Translations under genes and position numbers: made by a program
In this document: one piece after another, positions 1-9,048 of the stretch
Position numbering within the stretch: the stretch's first letter is position 1
How the letters are laid out: the number at the start of each line of letters is the position of its first letter
The notes under the pieces: model-generated
What the model was told of the DNA's origin: nothing
What the model saw: only the letters and a program-made list of their open reading frames with translations
The model's database searches: none
Assembly (NCBI GenBank): GCA_944386835.1
Contig: CALXCQ010000084.1
Span: forward strand, 1 to 34,804
From: an uncultured Oscillospiraceae bacterium
GTDB taxonomy: Bacteria > Bacillota > Clostridia > Oscillospirales > Oscillospiraceae
Direction: 5' to 3'
Length of the DNA: 34,804 nt

Positions 1-171
1 TTCCACCATACCTGCATTTGTTTCCTGGTCGTCAATCACAGGTTGCTCCAACGGCACGCTTTCCTGTTCCCCCGCGCTTTCCGGCCGAATGGGAGGCTGA
101 GCGGCACAGCCGGCAAAAGCCAAAAGAAACAGCATTCCCAAAAGCAATTGGAAAACCATGCTCTTTTTCAT
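1..171 (-). CDS. Lipoprotein, N-terminal part only (cut by window edge)
   Basis: The first 57 codons of a minus-strand gene are visible; the rest lies beyond the left edge. The protein begins with MKKSMVF, followed by a hydrophobic core and the lipobox LAFAGC, so Cys22 would be lipidated and the mature protein tethered outside the membrane. The residues after the Cys are Pro/Glu/Gln-rich, as in a flexible linker. A ribosome-binding site GGGAGG lies 9 bases before the ATG at 171. There is no recognisable functional domain in the visible part, so its job is unknown. It lies downstream of the VanW gene on the same strand, separated by a terminator. I saw no convincing promoter in the short space between terminator and start. 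Confidence 0.75.
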   Translation of the reverse strand, partial: MKKSMVFQLLLGMLFLLAFAGCAAQPPIRPESAGEQESVPLEQPVIDDQETNAGMVE

Positions 172-277
172 GGTTGCATTCCTCCCTGTTACAGTCTCCA
201 CGCGCAAGTAGGGGCGGTCCGTCTCCATCCCTTCGCAGAATTTCTCCCTGCCTTTCCGTCCCTGGCCCATCTGATAA

Positions 278-306
278 AAAACGGCGTAGCCTAGCTACGC
301 CGTTTT
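278..306 (-). terminator. Rho-independent terminator after the VanW gene
   Basis: A perfect 13-bp inverted repeat (AAAACGGCGTAGC, 3-base loop, and its complement) is followed on the minus strand by a run of six T. It lies about 115 bases past the stop codon of the VanW gene. The A/T ends of the stem could let it work in both directions. Confidence 0.85.
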
Positions 307-423
307 CACAATTCCATGTTTCTATTGTCTCATTTTCTGCGGGAATCTTCTTTGCAGCATACTGCCTTTCCTTACAAGAAAAGGCGAAGCCGCTGGAAAA
401 ATGCCGCATCTGTCCCGTCCGGA

Positions 424-2352
424 CTACTCCGTTGCGTTAGGATCCGGTAGCTCTTCCGAACCGTTTCCACCGCTCTCTTCATTTCCGGAATTCTCACCGG
501 TTGGTGCATCGGGATCAGACGGTTCCGTCGGTGTATCCGGCTGAACCGGTTCTTCCGGTGTATCCGGCTCATTGGGCTCATTGGGCTCATAGGGCTCCAC
601 TGGCCCATCCGGAACCTCTGGCTGAGTAGGTTCGGCTGGCTCCGTAGGTTCCGTGGGCTCGGTGGCCTCATTGGGGTCCTCTTCGTCAGGCTCTTCCGGC
701 TGCTTTCCTACCACCGTAATCCGGTCCCGCTTGAGATACTGGCTGTAGGCCACCTTGACCGTCTCCAGTTCTTTGCCGTTGGCATCATAATAGGTTTTAT
801 AAGTCTGGACTGTATAACCTGTATAAGGAGTCTGAATGACCTCTTTGTAATCGGCAGGCTTGGTCTCGTCTTCTTCTATTTCGTCTTCCCAGTTAGTAGT
901 GCTCAGTGTCTTGTAGTTCATTTTCACTGTGGTATCCGTCTCTTTTGTTCCCACCAGTTTAATATGCACATACCCGTCCGACACGCTGGCATCAATCCGC
1001 AAAGGATAGTTGGTGCTGTTTTTAAACTTAAAATCCAACTGGCCCCAGTACACCGTAGCATCCATGCCCCGAGGTACATAAGTCACCAGATACATATGCT
1101 CTGTCCGCTCGACAATCTCCAAATCCGCAAGAAGGGTGCACATATAAATAGTGGAAGAAACCTGACACACGCCGCCACCCAATTCGGCCTCTGACTTTCC
1201 ACCGTTGGTATAGACAATGGCTGCCTGATATCCTTTGTCCGCCGTTCTCTCGCCTACCACATCATTAAAGGAGAAGACGTCTCCAGGATTCATCACATAC
1301 CCGTCAATAGCCTGACAGGCCAATTCCAGATTCTTGGTACGGCCAGGGTTGTAAACGTGCTCGGAATCATACTCGCCCAAAACATCGTGGAATAATTTCT
1401 CTTCCAGAGATGCCTGCGTCACTTCCGGCAGCACTTCCTCCAGTTGAATCACAAGATCGGAACCTTCTTCTGCCATTGCCAGCTTTTGCTCCATGGCTGC
1501 TACATCAAATCCGTACCCCACAACCTCCGGCACAATTTCCTTCTTTTCCGCATCATAGTAAGCATCTTCCACATTGGTACACAGCTGATCATAAATAGCC
1601 TGCAAATCAACTGCCTCGGGCTTCTGCTCTGTATAAGAAAATTCCAGAGGAGAAAAATCATTGTTCATAAAGGCCGCAATCACAGCCTCATACAGGCCTT
1701 CCTCATCCAGCTCCCGCTGACTCGTCCCCACATGCACTACTACCTGTCCGGCCTCTTCGTCGATATCCACGGTAGACTGCTTCAGGTCGCTCTTTACGTC
1801 AGTGGCCGTCTCCGCAATGACCGTGCGAATATAATCTTCATCCAGCTGTAAGGCTGTTTCAATATCGATATAGTGTTCTGTATTCTGGGCTGCACTTTTG
1901 GCTTTTAAGGTGGCAAAAATTCCCCCTTCTCTGCCATAGTTCCAGGCCTGCTCCACTGCAGATTCTGTATCCAGCGCAATTTGGGTCTGCTCGGGAGCAA
2001 AGGTCAACGTCCTGTCCGGAAGCTTCACCGTAAGCGCGCTGCTACCATAAGTGCTGGCAACTGCCGCATTCACTGCCGCTACTGCCTCTTCTTTTGTCAT
2101 TCCACCTACGTTGACTCCCGCTACATAGACATTGGGGAAAATGGTACTGGATTTGGCGGCAACGAATCCGTAAACTCCGGCACACAAAGCCAATACGACC
2201 GCAACTGTCAAAATGATCAGTCCAACTTTTTTCCCCTTTTTCCCACTGGCAGCCGCTTTTTTCTTTCCTGTTGTATTGGCCGGTCTCGATGCCGGCGCAC
2301 GGCTATCAGAAGCGCTGTACGAGCGTTTCGCTTCAAATTTTCCCTTTTTTAT
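424..2352 (-). CDS. VanW-family envelope protein with PG-binding and G5-like regions and a Pro/Glu/Thr tail
   Basis: This is a membrane-anchored protein acting outside the membrane; VanW proteins are found near glycopeptide-resistance and wall genes but have no settled reaction. Numbered from position 2352 (642 residues): a Lys-rich cytoplasmic stretch (1-42), a membrane helix (about 43-65), a PG_binding_4-type region, and a VanW domain (about 337-469) with the core GGGVCQVSSTIY near 392. A G5-like segment follows, then about 90 residues of low-complexity Pro/Glu/Thr/Asp. The start is odd. The only ordinary start is TTG at 2211, which lies inside the membrane helix and has no ribosome-binding site. 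The frame stays open upstream, and AGGAG at 2361-2365 sits 8 bases before an ATA codon at 2350-2352 (ATT at 2356-2358 is the other option). A promoter lies just upstream. I infer an ATA/ATT start, or a start-codon mutation. Family call is firm; start is uncertain. Confidence 0.85.
   Translation of the reverse strand: MKKGKFEAKRSYSASDSRAPASRPANTTGKKKAAASGKKGKKVGLIILTVAVVLALCAGVYGFVAAKSSTIFPNVYVAGVNVGGMTKEEAVAAVNAAVASTYGSSALTVKLPDRTLTFAPEQTQIALDTESAVEQAWNYGREGGIFATLKAKSAAQNTEHYIDIETALQLDEDYIRTVIAETATDVKSDLKQSTVDIDEEAGQVVVHVGTSQRELDEEGLYEAVIAAFMNNDFSPLEFSYTEQKPEAVDLQAIYDQLCTNVEDAYYDAEKKEIVPEVVGYGFDVAAMEQKLAMAEEGSDLVIQLEEVLPEVTQASLEEKLFHDVLGEYDSEHVYNPGRTKNLELACQAIDGYVMNPGDVFSFNDVVGERTADKGYQAAIVYTNGGKSEAELGGGVCQVSSTIYMCTLLADLEIVERTEHMYLVTYVPRGMDATVYWGQLDFKFKNSTNYPLRIDASVSDGYVHIKLVGTKETDTTVKMNYKTLSTTNWEDEIEEDETKPADYKEVIQTPYTGYTVQTYKTYYDANGKELETVKVAYSQYLKRDRITVVGKQPEEPDEEDPNEATEPTEPTEPAEPTQPEVPDGPVEPYEPNEPNEPDTPEEPVQPDTPTEPSDPDAPTGENSGNEESGGNGSEELPDPNATE
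500..690 (-). repeat. Low-complexity repeats encoding the Pro/Glu tail of the VanW protein
   Basis: Short in-frame direct repeats, for example three near-copies of a 9-base unit (ggctcattg) around 569-598, encode EPT, EPN and EPD units. The tail resembles a wall-spanning spacer. No LPXTG sorting signal follows it. Confidence 0.7.
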
Positions 2353-2423
2353 GGTAATCTCTCCTATCTTATGACGGCGTCTTTTCCGCGCCGGAAGGCA
2401 GTTATTTTGAAATATACGGTTTT

Positions 2424-2452
2424 ATCATAGTCTATTCTTCCCCGCATTGCAA
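2424..2452 (-). promoter_or_regulatory. Sigma-A-type promoter for the VanW gene
   Basis: TTGCAA (2447-2452), a 17-base spacer and TATGAT (2424-2429) on the minus strand. Predicted transcription start is near 2417, upstream of the AGGAG at 2361-2365, which fits translation beginning near 2352. Confidence 0.65.
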
Positions 2453-2521
2453 CTACAAAACCGTTACTTTCCCACAACAAAAAATAAAGAATCTTTTAAT
2501 TGTGTAACAAAATATGCCTCT

Positions 2522-5500
2522 TCAGGAAACCGGCGGCTGTCCCGCCAGACCTTTGTAACATTTAACAAATTCTTCCGCCGCTTTTAAGGGATCCTGCCCT
2601 TTTAAAAGCTTCATGGTCAGTACCGGTTTCTCTCCTGCCAAAAACAGTACCCTGTCTTTCAATTTGGGATCGGCGCAAATGGCAGAAACTACAGCAAAAT
2701 CCAGATTTCGCAACGTAAAATGGAGCTTTCCCTGTTTTTGCAGGATTTCCGTAATCCCTGCCTGTGCCGCCTGGGCCCGAAGCAGTGCAACCGCCACCAG
2801 ATTCATAACCCCCTTGGGCGGATCCCCGAATCGGTCCACAATTTCATCCAACAGCTCTTCTGCATCTTCCTGACTGCGAATGGCAGCCATTCGCCGGTAC
2901 AGATCCATTCTCTGCTCTCCGGAAGCCACATAACTTTTGTCAATATTGGCCGTAATATTCAAATCTGCAGCACACTCCGCAGGGGCCTGTCTTTCTTCGC
3001 CTCTCTCCTCCAGAACCGCATCTTCCAGAAGTTTCAAATACATGTCGTAGCCCACGGACAGCATATGTCCCGACTGCTCAGAGCCCAGCAAGTCCCCTGC
3101 CCCGCGGATCTCCAAATCCCGCATAGCAATTTTGAAGCCAGAGCCAAATTCGGCAAAGTCCCGGATAGCCGCCAGCCGCTTTTCTGCCACTTCCGTAAGG
3201 ACTTTTCCCCTACGAAAGGTAAGATAGGCAAACGCATGCCGATTGGACCGGCCTACCCGTCCCCGTATCTGGTGAAGCTGTGCCAGTCCCAAACGATCTG
3301 CGTCTTCGATGATCAGCGTGTTCACATTGGGAATATCAATTCCCGTCTCAATAATGGTAGTACAGACCAAAATCTGCACCTCCCCATCTGCCATCCGTTG
3401 CATCACATCGGAAAGTTGCTCTTCGTGCATCTTCCCGTGAGCGACTGCCACCTCTGCTTCCGGAATCCGGGCTTTGATTCGCGCCGCAGTCTGCTCTATG
3501 GACTCCACCCGATTGTGCAAGTAATATACCTGACCCCCCCGGACCAGTTCCCGCACCATAGCGTCATCCAACACCCGGTCGTCATGTTCCAGCACAAAGG
3601 TCTGTACCGGGTACCGATCCTGCGGCGGCTGTTCAATGGTAGACATATCCCGGATTCCCGACAGGGCCATATTCAAAGTCCTGGGAATGGGGGTTGCCGA
3701 CAACGTCAGCACATCCACTCCTACAGAAAGTTCTTTCAGCCGCTCTTTGTGGCTAACACCAAATCGCTGCTCCTCATCGACAATCAGGAGTCCCAAATCT
3801 TTAAACTTTACATCCTTTTGAAGAAGTTTATGGGTTCCGATTATCAAATCCACGGTTCCTGCCTGCAAATCCTTTAGTGTCTTCTTCTGTTGGGCAGATG
3901 TACGGAAACGGGACAACACATCCACTGTCACAGGAAATCCCTGGAAGCGGTTGACTGCTGTAACATAATGCTGTTGCGCCAAAACGGTAGTCGGCACCAA
4001 AATAGCCACCTGTTTACCGTCCAACATAGCTTTCATAGCTGCCCGTAAGGCAACTTCCGTCTTTCCGAATCCCACATCTCCGCACAGAAGACGATCCATC
4101 GGTGCAGGGCTCTCCATATCCTGTTTGATTTCCCCAATACACCGGAGTTGATCGTCAGTTTCCGTATAGGCAAAGCTCTCTTCAAATTCCGCTTGCCAGG
4201 GCGTATCCGCCGCAAACGCATATCCCATTCTGCGCTTTCGCTGCGCATAAAGTTGAATTAATTCCGCCGCCAGGTCCTTGGCTGCCGCTTTGGCTTTCTG
4301 CTTCGTCTTCTGCCAGGCATCTCCCCCCAGCTTGTTCAGTTTTACCGGCGTCTCTTCTCCACCACCAATATATTTGGTAACCAGATCCAGCTGAGTTGCC
4401 GGTACATACAGAGCATCCGAACCTTGATAGGCAATCTTCACATAGTCTTTGACAACCCCATCCAGTTTCATCTGCTCCATGCCTACATAACGGCCGATTC
4501 CGTGGTGCTCATGTACCACCAAATCTCCTGGACTCAAATCTGTAAAAGAGTTCAGTTTCTGCCGGTTGGTAGGTTTTTTCCGGATAGCTTGCAGTTTCCG
4601 CCGGGCAGGCTGGGACAAAAGCTGTCCTTCCGTCAAAATTGCCAGCTGTAGCGCCGGATATTCCATACCAGACGGCAGTGCACCGTCGGTCAGTAAAATC
4701 TGTCCCGGTTGGGGCAGCTTCTGTAACGGGAAGGCTAAAAATGCACCTACGCCCTTGTCAGAGAGAACTTTTTGCAAAATCTCCCCCCGGCGGCGGTTCC
4801 CGCACAATACCAGGGAGCGGAACTGGTGATTCTGATAATACTGCAAGTCGGAAGCCGCCGTCTCCAAATTGCCTCCATAGGAGGGCAGCTGTTTGACTGT
4901 TACACTGAGCAAATGCTTGGGCGGCAAGCTCTCCGGATATCCCGCTGACAGGAAACTGTCAAAAAACACGACCGGCCTGCCCTTAACCTTTGCGCAGACT
5001 GTCTCCCAATCCGCGGAAAAATCACACAATTCCCCCGCCAAAATTCCTGATTGAAGCAGTCCGTCCAACTCCAATCCCATATCCTTCTGGCGGGTTTTGG
5101 CCGCCCTTTGCAGGTTGCCGTGGTCGCAAAAAACCACGAGAGCATCCTGTGAGATATAGTCGGCTGCCGTAGCAAACTCGGGATAAATCAAACTGATATA
5201 ACGGTCTACCGCAGGAAAACTGACTTCCTGCTCCAGTCTTTCCACATCCGCTTCCAAAGTCCGAATCAGCGCCTCATGGGGTGACCGTCGGCGTTTTTGC
5301 CTGGCAATGAGCCCTCTGATATCCTGACAAAGTCCCGTAAGCCCCTGCGGGTGCAGTCTGGGTTGCGTTTCTCCAACCGGCAACAATACCACTTGCTGGC
5401 AATTCTCTCTCCTGCGTTGGTTTTCTACATCAAAAAAGCCCATGGCATCTACATCATCGCCGAAGAATTCTATCCGCACAGGGCTGTCATAGGCCGGCGA

Positions 5501-6046
5501 AAAGACATCCAGAATTCCTCCCCGCAGGGCAAACTGCCCCACGCCTTCGACCATGGCCGCCCGGGTATACCCTGCGTTGCTTAATTTTTGCAACAGCTGC
5601 GGCATGGGGTAGCTCTCACCCACTTGGATCCTCGCTGATGCAGTAAACAGCTGGGATTTGGGAATCGTGCGCAGACACAAAGCCTCCAGGGTAATAATTT
5701 GCAACCGGGTGGCGCCTCTGCCCATATCGTAGAGCTGCCGCATACGCTTGTGCTCCCATCCCCGGGAAACTACCTGCGCATCATAAAACGTCCACTCCCG
5801 GCTGGGAAGGATCGGCGGCGTTTGCCCAAGAAATGCTCCGAGTTCACTCTGCAAACGCTGCGCTGCCAGCTCATCCTGGCAAATTGCCACGACGGGCCGG
5901 TCAGAATCTTGACACAGCGCAGCCAGCATATGGCTTCGGCCTGTTTGTCCCACGCCGGATACCGCTGCCGTCTCCCCGGCCTGAACGCTTTTACACAGCT
6001 GTCCATATTCCGGTAATTCTTGTAAACTTGCTAAAATCAAATTCAT
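2522..6046 (-). CDS. mfd: Transcription-repair coupling factor Mfd
   Basis: Mfd is an ATP-driven DNA translocase that pushes stalled RNA polymerase off damaged template and recruits UvrA. At 1174 residues it has the usual full length. The N-terminal part is the UvrB-like region that contacts UvrA. The RNA-polymerase-interacting (CarD-like) domain lies at about 500-560, including SPGDLVVHEHHGIG. The helicase Walker A motif GDVGFGKTE lies near 650, and the Walker B/DEEQ box (DEEQRFG) near 755. The RecG-like motor and the C-terminal TRCF domain follow. The ATG at 6046 is preceded by a weak AGGCAGG. It lies downstream of pth, as in Bacillus, but has its own promoter about 90 bases upstream. uvrA and uvrB are in the same window on the other strand, so three excision-repair partners are close together. 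Confidence 0.98.
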   Translation of the reverse strand: MNLILASLQELPEYGQLCKSVQAGETAAVSGVGQTGRSHMLAALCQDSDRPVVAICQDELAAQRLQSELGAFLGQTPPILPSREWTFYDAQVVSRGWEHKRMRQLYDMGRGATRLQIITLEALCLRTIPKSQLFTASARIQVGESYPMPQLLQKLSNAGYTRAAMVEGVGQFALRGGILDVFSPAYDSPVRIEFFGDDVDAMGFFDVENQRRRENCQQVVLLPVGETQPRLHPQGLTGLCQDIRGLIARQKRRRSPHEALIRTLEADVERLEQEVSFPAVDRYISLIYPEFATAADYISQDALVVFCDHGNLQRAAKTRQKDMGLELDGLLQSGILAGELCDFSADWETVCAKVKGRPVVFFDSFLSAGYPESLPPKHLLSVTVKQLPSYGGNLETAASDLQYYQNHQFRSLVLCGNRRRGEILQKVLSDKGVGAFLAFPLQKLPQPGQILLTDGALPSGMEYPALQLAILTEGQLLSQPARRKLQAIRKKPTNRQKLNSFTDLSPGDLVVHEHHGIGRYVGMEQMKLDGVVKDYVKIAYQGSDALYVPATQLDLVTKYIGGGEETPVKLNKLGGDAWQKTKQKAKAAAKDLAAELIQLYAQRKRRMGYAFAADTPWQAEFEESFAYTETDDQLRCIGEIKQDMESPAPMDRLLCGDVGFGKTEVALRAAMKAMLDGKQVAILVPTTVLAQQHYVTAVNRFQGFPVTVDVLSRFRTSAQQKKTLKDLQAGTVDLIIGTHKLLQKDVKFKDLGLLIVDEEQRFGVSHKERLKELSVGVDVLTLSATPIPRTLNMALSGIRDMSTIEQPPQDRYPVQTFVLEHDDRVLDDAMVRELVRGGQVYYLHNRVESIEQTAARIKARIPEAEVAVAHGKMHEEQLSDVMQRMADGEVQILVCTTIIETGIDIPNVNTLIIEDADRLGLAQLHQIRGRVGRSNRHAFAYLTFRRGKVLTEVAEKRLAAIRDFAEFGSGFKIAMRDLEIRGAGDLLGSEQSGHMLSVGYDMYLKLLEDAVLEERGEERQAPAECAADLNITANIDKSYVASGEQRMDLYRRMAAIRSQEDAEELLDEIVDRFGDPPKGVMNLVAVALLRAQAAQAGITEILQKQGKLHFTLRNLDFAVVSAICADPKLKDRVLFLAGEKPVLTMKLLKGQDPLKAAEEFVKCYKGLAGQPPVS

Positions 6047-6135
6047 GGAGCCTGCCTCACTATTGGAAAATTATGGAAGTCACCTGCGACAAAGAGGGCG
6101 GAAAGAGTACTTGTCTCTCTCCGTCCCTGTTTGGT

Positions 6136-6164
6136 AATATATTGTCTTGATAAAAGTTTGTGAA
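6136..6164 (-). promoter_or_regulatory. Sigma-A-type promoter for mfd
   Basis: TTCACA (6159-6164), 17-base spacer, TATATT (6136-6141) on the minus strand. It stands in the 200-base gap between pth and mfd, so mfd can be transcribed independently of glmU-prs-pth. Confidence 0.65.
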
Positions 6165-6246
6165 CGTATCGTTTGGGACCATCTGCATCTTTTAGGGCCG
6201 CAGGAAAGCCGATACTTTGCTTTTTTGTTTCTTCGTTTCTTCCTGC

Positions 6247-6840
6247 TTACTTCCCATTAAACTGACTGGCAGCCGCCTGATACCCCTGGGTCAGTAACGT
6301 CAGTGCCGCCTGGGCCCCATGGTCCAGAGCAGGCAGTAACAGCTTCATTTCCGCCGGTGTGAACCGGCTGAGCACCCAGTCCGCCAGATCGTAATCCGGA
6401 TGGGGTTTTTCCCCAACACCTATTTTCACTCGGGGAAAGGCCTGGCTTCCCAGTTGCGCAATGATGCTTTTCAGTCCATTGTGTCCACCGGCAGAGCCCT
6501 CTGTCCGAACACGAATTCGCCCTATTGGCAGAGAAATGTCATCAAAAATTACAAGGATCCGTTCCGTCGGAATCTGATAGTACCGGGCCGCCTCGGCCAC
6601 AGACAGACCGCTGCGGTTCATAAAGGTTTGAGGCTTCAAAAGCAGTAGCTTTCTGCCTTCATATTCTGCCATAGCCGTCAGCCCTTGGAACTTAGACCGC
6701 ATAATGTTCACCTGCAGGCTTTCCGCTATTTTATCAATGGCCATAAAGCCGGTATTGTGGCGAGTCTTATCATATTCCGCACCTGGATTTCCCAGTCCCA
6801 CCAACATCCAATCGCAACTTTTTTTTGTGAATAATTTCAT
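6247..6840 (-). CDS. pth: Peptidyl-tRNA hydrolase
   Basis: Pth releases peptides from peptidyl-tRNA that has dropped off the ribosome, an essential recycling step in the cytoplasm. The 197-residue length is normal for the family. The signature GLGNPG (15-20) carries Asn18, and TRHNTGF (26-32) carries the catalytic His28. The later motif GGHNGLKS and the DDIS acidic pair are also present. The start ATG at 6840 lies only 3 bases past the prs stop and has no clear ribosome-binding site, so translation is probably coupled to prs. Met12 is a possible alternative start just before the conserved core. Gene order prs-pth-mfd matches the classical Firmicute arrangement. Confidence 0.97.
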   Translation of the reverse strand: MKLFTKKSCDWMLVGLGNPGAEYDKTRHNTGFMAIDKIAESLQVNIMRSKFQGLTAMAEYEGRKLLLLKPQTFMNRSGLSVAEAARYYQIPTERILVIFDDISLPIGRIRVRTEGSAGGHNGLKSIIAQLGSQAFPRVKIGVGEKPHPDYDLADWVLSRFTPAEMKLLLPALDHGAQAALTLLTQGYQAAASQFNGK

Positions 6841-6843
6841 ATT

Positions 6844-7797
6844 TTAGAACATAGTTGAAATCGAAACTTCATCATAGGTACGGCGAATGGCCTCTGCAAA
6901 CATGGGCGCCACATCCAGATAGTGAATCTTAGTCCCCACAGTAGCCGCAGGTGCCGGAATGGTGTTGAGCAGCATCAATTCGTCAATGCAGCTCTCTTGT
7001 ACCCGCTCAATGGCCGGTCCGGAGAGGACACCATGGGATGCACAGGCATAGACTGTCTCGGCTCCCCCTACCTCTTTAATGGCTTTGGCTGCATTGCACA
7101 AAGAGCCTGCTGTGTCCACCATATCGTCAAAGAGAATACAGGTCTTTCCCCGAACATCACCAATAATATTCATAACTTCACACTGGTTTGCCCGCTCCCG
7201 CCGTTTGTCCACAATGGCAAGCCCCATATGGAGCTTGGTGGCAAACGCTCTGGCTCTGGATACGGACCCAACATCTGGAGAAACCACAATAATTTCTTCC
7301 GTGTTTTCAAATTTTTCGGAATAGTATTTGACAAACGCCGGATTCCCCCGCAAATTATCCACAGGAATATCAAAGAAGCCCTGAATCTGCGCAGCGTGCA
7401 AATCCATAGTCAAAACCCGATCTGCACCAGCTGCTGTAATCATATTTGCTACTAATTTTGCTGAAATGGGGTCACGTCCTTTGGCTTTCCGGTCCTGACG
7501 CGCATAGCCAAAATAGGGAATGACTGCGGTAATCCGCCCGGCGGATGCCCGCAAACAGGCATCAATCATGATCAACAATTCCATCAGGTTGTTGTTGACC
7601 GGCTTACAAGTAGGCTGTACCAGAAACACATCCGAACCCCGAACGGTCTCATTGATGCTCACCGACACTTCGCCGTCGGCAAATGTGGTAACGGTGCTGT
7701 TGCCAAGGGGAATGTGCAACTCTTTGCAGATATTTTCCGCAAAAGGGCGATTGGCGTTTGCTGCAAACACCTTTACGTCTTTACCGTGAGAAATCAT
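6844..7797 (-). CDS. prs: Ribose-phosphate pyrophosphokinase (PRPP synthetase)
   Basis: This cytoplasmic enzyme makes PRPP from ribose 5-phosphate and ATP for nucleotide, His, Trp and NAD synthesis. It is 317 residues, the usual class I length. Visible signatures are FADGEVSV near the N terminus, the flexible catalytic loop with YARQDRKAKGRDPISAK, the MDLHAAQIQGFF segment, and the PRPP-binding loop ILFDDMVDTAGS (family usual DDMIDTAGT). The ATG at 7797 has AGAGAGG and AGG elements upstream in the leader. It lies between the GlmU-like gene (78-base gap) and pth (3-base gap), so it is probably part of one transcript starting at the promoter near 9100. Confidence 0.98.
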   Translation of the reverse strand: MISHGKDVKVFAANANRPFAENICKELHIPLGNSTVTTFADGEVSVSINETVRGSDVFLVQPTCKPVNNNLMELLIMIDACLRASAGRITAVIPYFGYARQDRKAKGRDPISAKLVANMITAAGADRVLTMDLHAAQIQGFFDIPVDNLRGNPAFVKYYSEKFENTEEIIVVSPDVGSVSRARAFATKLHMGLAIVDKRRERANQCEVMNIIGDVRGKTCILFDDMVDTAGSLCNAAKAIKEVGGAETVYACASHGVLSGPAIERVQESCIDELMLLNTIPAPAATVGTKIHYLDVAPMFAEAIRRTYDEVSISTMF

Positions 7798-7875
7798 TGT
7801 CCTATACCTCTCTTACTCATACAATTGATGGTTTATGCCTCTATCTCTTTTTTCCCAAATTTTTGTCGACCCGTG

Positions 7876-9048
7876 CTATTTCTTTCCTTTTCCTAACCAG
7901 TCCCGTTTTCCACTACCTGCAAAAGCCTCTTCCTGCCGGATTGGGGAAATGTCTTCCAGAACGGTAGTTCCTGCCGCTACCACTGCATCCTGGGCTACCG
8001 TCACTGCCCCCAAGAGATTGACGTTGGCACCAATGACCGCCCGGTTTTCTATGACGGTACGACGGGACTGCTCCGGATCGTGAATGGTAGTCGCACCACT
8101 TCCAAATACCGTTCTGGCTCCCAGATCACTGTGACACAAGTAGCTCATCGGATAGATGGTTGCATCTTCTCCGATTTCGCATTCCTTGACAGATGCAAAT
8201 CCATCAATTCTTGCCCCGTTTCCTACCGAAACATTGGGTCCTAACTGACAATAGGGTCCAATTTGTGCGTCAAAGCCCACCTGAGACTCTACGACCTGGG
8301 AGGCGTTTATCTTACTGCCGTCGCCGATTTTGGCATTTTCCAAATAGGCGTTTGGTCCGATAATACAGTCTTTTCCTACTACACTTTGCCCACGCAAAAT
8401 GCTTCCGGGCAAAATGACCGTGCCGCTTCCTACGAACACCGCCGGATCCACATAACAGTTGGTATAATCCCAAATTTCCACACCGCTGTGAACCAGCTGC
8501 AAAAGGTGGTGCTGATTGAGCAGCGGCTGCCAACTGGCCAGTTCTTCCCCGGAAGAAACGGTGAATACTCCGTCCCGATCCGTATAAGCCACACCACGAC
8601 TATGTAAGAAGTCCAGGAAACTAAACTGTTCCGTGGCATCCAGCGCCTGCATCAGCGCGCCTCGGTTAACAGCATAGACACAGCTGGGTACCGGCCGTGC
8701 CAGCGTCCCCATGGTAGCGGCAGACTTGAGCACAATGGCCGGGCCTGTTACCACCACCACATCTTCCTCATCATCCTCCGATGTAGACAAAAACACATGG
8801 AGTAAATCCGCTGCATTTTCATTCATGGAAGTCTTCAGTTCTACATCTGCCGGAAAACAGCTATTTGCCTCATCGAGATACCGGTCATGGCAGACCAAAA
8901 AGAAACGCCCAACACCGTCGGCAATTAAGGAAGATACCAACCATGAGAGCAAAGGACTCCCCATAATGCGCTGGAGCATCAAAGGGCGGGAATATCCAGT
9001 TTTCGAAGTGTCGTCAGGAATAAAAACCACTGCGGAAATTCCTGCCAT
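7876..9048 (-). CDS. Degenerate GlmU-like protein (nucleotidyltransferase-like plus left-handed beta-helix)
   Basis: It holds the position that glmU has in the glmU-prs-pth-mfd order. GlmU makes UDP-GlcNAc for the cell wall. The C-terminal half is recognisably GlmU: hexapeptide repeats from about residue 195 (YVDPAVFVGSGTVILPGS) to the end. The N-terminal half is short and has lost the Rossmann signature LAAGxGTRM, reading AVVFIPDDTS instead. The GDVP motif with the metal-binding Asp reads GPAI. In the acetyltransferase half, the segment usually containing the catalytic His (HLTYLGD) reads PMSYLCH, so that His is not in place. Length is 390 versus about 455 residues. I start it at ATG 9048 (GGAAAGG upstream), because the longer-frame ATG at 9084 lies at the predicted transcription start. 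It may be a non-catalytic or altered-function paralogue; a true GlmU may be elsewhere. Confidence 0.75.
   Translation of the reverse strand: MAGISAVVFIPDDTSKTGYSRPLMLQRIMGSPLLSWLVSSLIADGVGRFFLVCHDRYLDEANSCFPADVELKTSMNENAADLLHVFLSTSEDDEEDVVVVTGPAIVLKSAATMGTLARPVPSCVYAVNRGALMQALDATEQFSFLDFLHSRGVAYTDRDGVFTVSSGEELASWQPLLNQHHLLQLVHSGVEIWDYTNCYVDPAVFVGSGTVILPGSILRGQSVVGKDCIIGPNAYLENAKIGDGSKINASQVVESQVGFDAQIGPYCQLGPNVSVGNGARIDGFASVKECEIGEDATIYPMSYLCHSDLGARTVFGSGATTIHDPEQSRRTVIENRAVIGANVNLLGAVTVAQDAVVAAGTTVLEDISPIRQEEAFAGSGKRDWLGKGKK

Noticed and set aside
2720-3877. 385-codon open frame antisense to mfd
   Set aside because: Lies wholly inside mfd on the other strand; no recognisable protein, no ribosome-binding site; a shadow of mfd codon usage.
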